Assembly: GCA_907163345.1 (NCBI GenBank) | Contig: CAJQUN010001063.1 | Span: 51,134-115,133, forward strand | Direction: 5' to 3' | Source: Haberlea rhodopensis | Lineage: Eukaryota > Streptophyta > Magnoliopsida > Lamiales > Gesneriaceae | DNA length: 64,000 nt | Shown here: piece after piece, positions 59,890 through 64,000 of the stretch | How positions within the stretch are numbered: position 1 is the stretch's first letter | Layout: each line of letters begins with the position of its first letter | Translations under genes and position numbers: made by a program | The notes under the pieces: generated by a model | Database searches by the model: none | Told to the model about the DNA's origin: nothing | What the model saw: only the letters and a program-made list of their open reading frames with translations

Positions 59890-62800
59890 ATGAAGATTAC
59901 AGTAATGACTGCCGACGAGCAGATTCTAACGTTAGACATGGATCGCGAAGAATCTGTAATTTTATTTTGGTCACTCTTAAACCCTAATAGTTTTTTTTTG
60001 AGATTGTGTGATTAAGAAAGAATTCCCTCCCTTCAGTTCATCATATTTTACATATTTAAAGAGTGATCAATGCTCCATTCTTTATCTTTTTAATCACAGG
60101 TTGAGAATCTGAAAGCTCTTCTGGAAGTTGAGGTTTGACTGAATCTGCCCTTTCACGCTTCTGGTTTATGATCTGTTTGCTGAACTTTAAATTGCACATT
60201 ATTGAAACGTTAATTCACAGACACAGGTTCCACTCCAGCAGCAACAGCTGCTATATAATGGTAGAGAGATGGGGAATACGGAGAAATTGGGTGCTCTTGG
60301 TGTTGGTGATGGAGATTTGGTCATGATGGTCTCTAAAGCTTCATCTTCTCGTTCCAGGTCCCTTTAATAAGTTGCAATTACGACTTCTTATGCATTGATT
60401 ATTTGGAAACATATAATTATGTTTAAGTTCAGAAGTATATGTGAATACGTTAAGGCAGGTCTTCCTTCCCTTCACTTGATGTTAATGTTTTGTAGAGCAT
60501 CTGTAAACGAAGTGGCCTTCAATCCTGATGGTTCAGCTGTAAACCCCGCTGCTTTCCAGCAGCAGTTACGAGGCGATTCTAATATAATGACCCAATTGTT
60601 TCAGGTATGAAGCAATCTATTCTTTACTGCCGACTTAATTCAGTCGATTTAAAGAGAAGCTTCGCAAAAGTTGAACTATGGAACGGATGTCATTGTTCAA
60701 TCCTATTAATAAAAGCTAGAAGAGAAGAATTCCAATAAAGACGGTAACTTAATGTGCTAATTCAAATGATTGGCTCAGTGGAGTCCACGATCATCTGTGG
60801 ATCAAGTTATTGAAACCACTGTGTATAGGAACTACAGGAATTTCATACTTATGATATCCTCACAATATTCTTAACTGCTTATCTGATGATAAAGAGATGG
60901 TCATAGTTTACAAAATGGGGCAGAAAATTGGGTAATTCTCGTGAAAATGAAACTTAGGATATCACTTGATGCTTTCTTTGTTTGCTCCATATTGGCTCTC
61001 ATCCTAGTTCCTTCCCTGCATTACAGGCTTTTTCTCCTCATAATTAAACTTGATCATGATTTGGCTTGGGATTTCAACTTAATGATCTTGCGACAAAGCC
61101 AATTGTATTGTGTATCTCTCTATGCTTAAGAGCTCCAAAGTTTCTGCAGCTATCACGTTATCTTGTTTGTTTGAGAAGAGAGAACACATTTTACCATTTA
61201 GGAACTTAGTGAAGTTTCATGGTACCTATGTGGGGATTATGTTTCCTGCTGAAAATCCCTTTTTAATGGCTAAAGAGTAGATGAAATTATGAAGGCGGTG
61301 GATACCAATTTCAGTGAATTCTTAATGATGATTCTGTAGTTTGATTCACAAGCATTTTCTTTATTTGTTCTGCTGATTATGTTTGAAGATGCTACATGGT
61401 TTTTTTATGGCTTGGAAATTTGAATAAAGTGTGCACATAGCTTTATGAATATTTTGGTGTTTTTTCTTTTGTCCATAGCTAACATGAAAAGATTTGTTCA
61501 TAATATGTGATATGCCAACTGTCAGAGCGATCCTGAGTTAGCACAAGCTATTCTTGGAAATGATCTCGACAAGCTGCAAGACCTTTTACGTGCGCACAAT
61601 CTCCAGAGAGCTGAATTACGGCGTCGACAAGAAGAGGAGATGGTAATCAAATCCCATCAGATATACCCTTGCAATTCATCTCATGGATTCTACTTAGTTA
61701 ATGATTGGTTTATTTTTTAACCATCACGAGGCACTAGGTAGTGATATTTACATGGCACTTGTATACTTTTATAATAATTGGAGGTTTGAAGCTGGAACTT
61801 AAGCATTACAGGTTTTGTAGAATTTTTGCTGAGCTTTTTTCTTTGCGTCCTCTTGGTTATATAAGGACTGAACAGCTAATCAGGATCTGTTGGATCGTTT
61901 TTCTTTCACTTCTATTTGACAAGCTAATTTTCTTAAAAGGTTATTTTTTAAAATAGGCTTTACTTTATGCTGACCCATTTGATGTGGATGCACAAAAGAA
62001 AATTGAAGCTGCCATTCGCCAGGTCTGTTGTTTCTATCCTCGCATTTTATGTTCTTTATTAGATGTTGACTGTCTAAGGTTGTCCATTACGAGTTTAATG
62101 TTCTTTTTCGTTTTGTTGTCTGCAAGGATGTCCACGAAATTTTTTATTCGGTTAGACTTGTCAAAAAATTATTGATCTGATTTTATACCTTATCTTGCAT
62201 GCAAGTTTCCTCGTGTTAAATAATATATCTTCACTAAGATTCCAAGGATAGCCAGAGCTTTTGAGGTTACCACATGATTAGTTTGGTTATCATTTCAGTT
62301 AAGTTTTTGAGCTTGTACCTTTAGGATTGCTGTAGCTGCTTAAGCTTCACTTTGAATTGTTGTTTTATAACATATGTCGCCTTTTGTGTTGGCTATGTCA
62401 TTGTGAAGGACCATGCCAGAAAACTTTGTTTTTGTTGTTATCCATGTTACAACAATATTTTTTATGTGGAGTCTTAAGGCTTTTTGTTCTTAGATAGTAA
62501 ATTTGATTTGAAGATTTGGTTTTCTGTTCTTCATCATTCACTGTGACTCTTTATGGGTGTTCCAAACATGGAAAACACGGTAAATTTTCTATTTAGAAGT
62601 TTTCTCTTGTTTGGTATATGACTTCTCAAACTAGTCTATTCATGGCTTTTGTTGAATTGATGGGATCCTACTAATTGTGGTTGACAGAAAGGCAATTGAT
62701 GAGAACTGGGCTGCTGCATTGGAGTACAACCCTGAAGCTTTTGCAAGAGTGGTATTTATATATGATGGTTGTCTATATTGTCATGTATTTTATCTTTGAT

Positions 62801-63886
62801 GATGAATAAAATCTTGATTTCTTTTCAGGTAATGTTGTATGTTGACATGGAAGTTAACGGCATTCCATTGAAGGTACTGACTTGGTAAAGTAATGATTTT
62901 AGAATCTGCATAACAGTAGGGCTTTGTTCTATCTTGTGGAACAGGCTTATGTAAACCAACATAAAGGAAGACATCCATGTGCATTTGGCACACAAATTCT
63001 GGGTCGTATACGAGTGTAAAGATATGTTAATATAGAGACTGAACTTATAGAGTTCTGTAGTTTAGACCTGTTCATTTGACTGATTAATTTGGGATATAAG
63101 CTCTATCGATGTCACGATTATTTGGTCAACAACTTGTGCTAATTTATTGTTGGATACAAAGCATACTCTTAGTTAAAGAAAGCAAGAAAGCAATCATAGT
63201 TGTATTTATTTCAGGCTTTTGTTGATAGTGGAGCACAGTCGACAATTATATCTAAAAGTTGTGCGGAGCGTTGTGGGTAAGACGTGCTGTTTCTCCCCTC
63301 TTAAAGAAATTAGGTGGTTCCTCAACTATATTATATTAAACAGATAGGCATGCTATTTACCATTTCTCGTTCTCCTCTCCCAGATTGTTGAGGCTCTTGG
63401 ATACGAGGTATAGAGGTATTGCTCATGGAGTTGGCCAATCTGAGATTGTTGGTCGGATACATGTTGCCCCAATCAAGGTATGACACAACGTATATTGTGC
63501 ATTTGTTTTTTGCTTTTTTTCCTTGACTGGGTTCAATTTCCTTTCTTTGATATTTTTATCCCTCTGGTGCTGATGCCTTTGTTCTTGTATTAAATAATGC
63601 AACATTCCTATGAATTTTAACATTTTTCTTTGTAACTTGCAGATAGGAAGCATATTTTACCCTTGTTCATTCACGGTGTTGGATTCTCCAAACATGGAAT
63701 TTCTTTTTGGTCTGGATATGCTCCGCAAGCACCAAGTAATATATTCACACTTATTTTTTAATATTTTTTATAAAGTTATTTTTTATATGTTTGTATTTTA
63801 CAACCATCGTGTGCAGTGCATTATTGACCTAAAGGAGAATGTACTCAGAGTTGGTGGAGGAGAGGTTGCGGTACCTTTTTTGGCTG
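59890..63886 (+). CDS. DDI1: DDI1, ubiquitin-like/aspartyl-protease-fold shuttle protein (3' end outside window)
   Basis: Twelve exons join in frame: 59890-59955, 60100-60132, 60221-60357, 60496-60604, 61526-61642, 61957-62022, 62692-62751, 62829-62873, 63215-63276, 63384-63477, 63643-63735 and 63817-63886. They give about 317 residues; the C-terminal UBA domain should lie beyond the window. Residues 1-75 form a ubiquitin-like domain (MKITVMTADEQILTLDMDRE). The retroviral-protease fold carries AFVDSGAQSTII with the catalytic Asp at residue 215, then AHGVGQSEIVGRIHVAPIK and MEFLFGLDMLRKHQ. DDI1 carries ubiquitylated substrates to the proteasome and can cleave them. Exon 7 only stays in frame if splicing uses the second AG of CAGAAAG; otherwise a TGA follows at once. 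Confidence 0.9.
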
Positions 63887-64000
63887 GTTGGTATTTATTA
63901 TTTTTTGTTTATAAATTGCATAAGAGGCTTATTTTACAATGGCGATGGGTCTCATTTTGTGCATCGGTTTTTGTTTTTGTTTTTGGTTGCTTAAATAATT

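Overview
The window is nuclear DNA of a flowering plant, most likely a eudicot. The genes have spliced exons with GT-AG borders in an AT-rich background. They include an R2R3-MYB with the usual 133/130-bp first exons, a chloroplast-type J protein and an intact plant-type tRNA-Trp(CCA). Mutator, hAT, copia, gypsy, TRIM and pararetroviral remnants fill much of the space between them. The species cannot be named from the sequence.

Layout. 1-9.5 kb is transposon territory: the 3' end of a copia element, a complete 510-bp TRIM, and a 3.5-kb Mutator-like element (3980-7495) with a perfect 9-bp target duplication, palindrome arrays near both ends, a broken transposase and a plant-mobile-domain fragment. 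10.9-16.0 kb is a three-exon gene for a large HAPLESS8-like nuclear protein with a C2HC finger. 17-24 kb holds a decayed TRIM, a 23-bp minisatellite rich in CATGCA, a small DUF4408 membrane-protein gene, three hAT-like MITEs and, at its end, the tRNA gene. 28.8-30.1 kb (minus) is a MYB80-type tapetum regulator. 31.9-35.8 kb (minus) is a copia element with two near-identical LTRs but no pol. It is followed by a probable LINE stub.

40.7-48.4 kb is an endogenous pararetrovirus (Caulimoviridae) of about one genome length. It appears to be opened at its tRNA-Met primer site, is full of stops, and carries a 185-bp solo LTR with CCAAC target duplications. One downstream reading frame of 244 codons is still open. 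49.4-49.9 kb is a small chloroplast DnaJ11-like gene. 50.4-59.3 kb (minus) is a full-length, intron-containing copy of the decapping scaffold VARICOSE/EDC4, disabled by many small indels and stop codons. 59.9 kb to the window end (plus) is DDI1, a ubiquitin-like/retroviral-protease-fold shuttle protein, cut by the window edge; about 580 bp separates it from the VARICOSE start.

The genes do not form a functional unit; this is ordinary plant gene order diluted by repeats. The most unusual points are the palindrome arrays and plant-mobile-domain fragment of the Mutator element, a copia primer site complementary to the element's own LTR, the surviving viral-derived frame, the decayed VARICOSE copy, and a DDI1 exon whose frame depends on a downstream splice acceptor.
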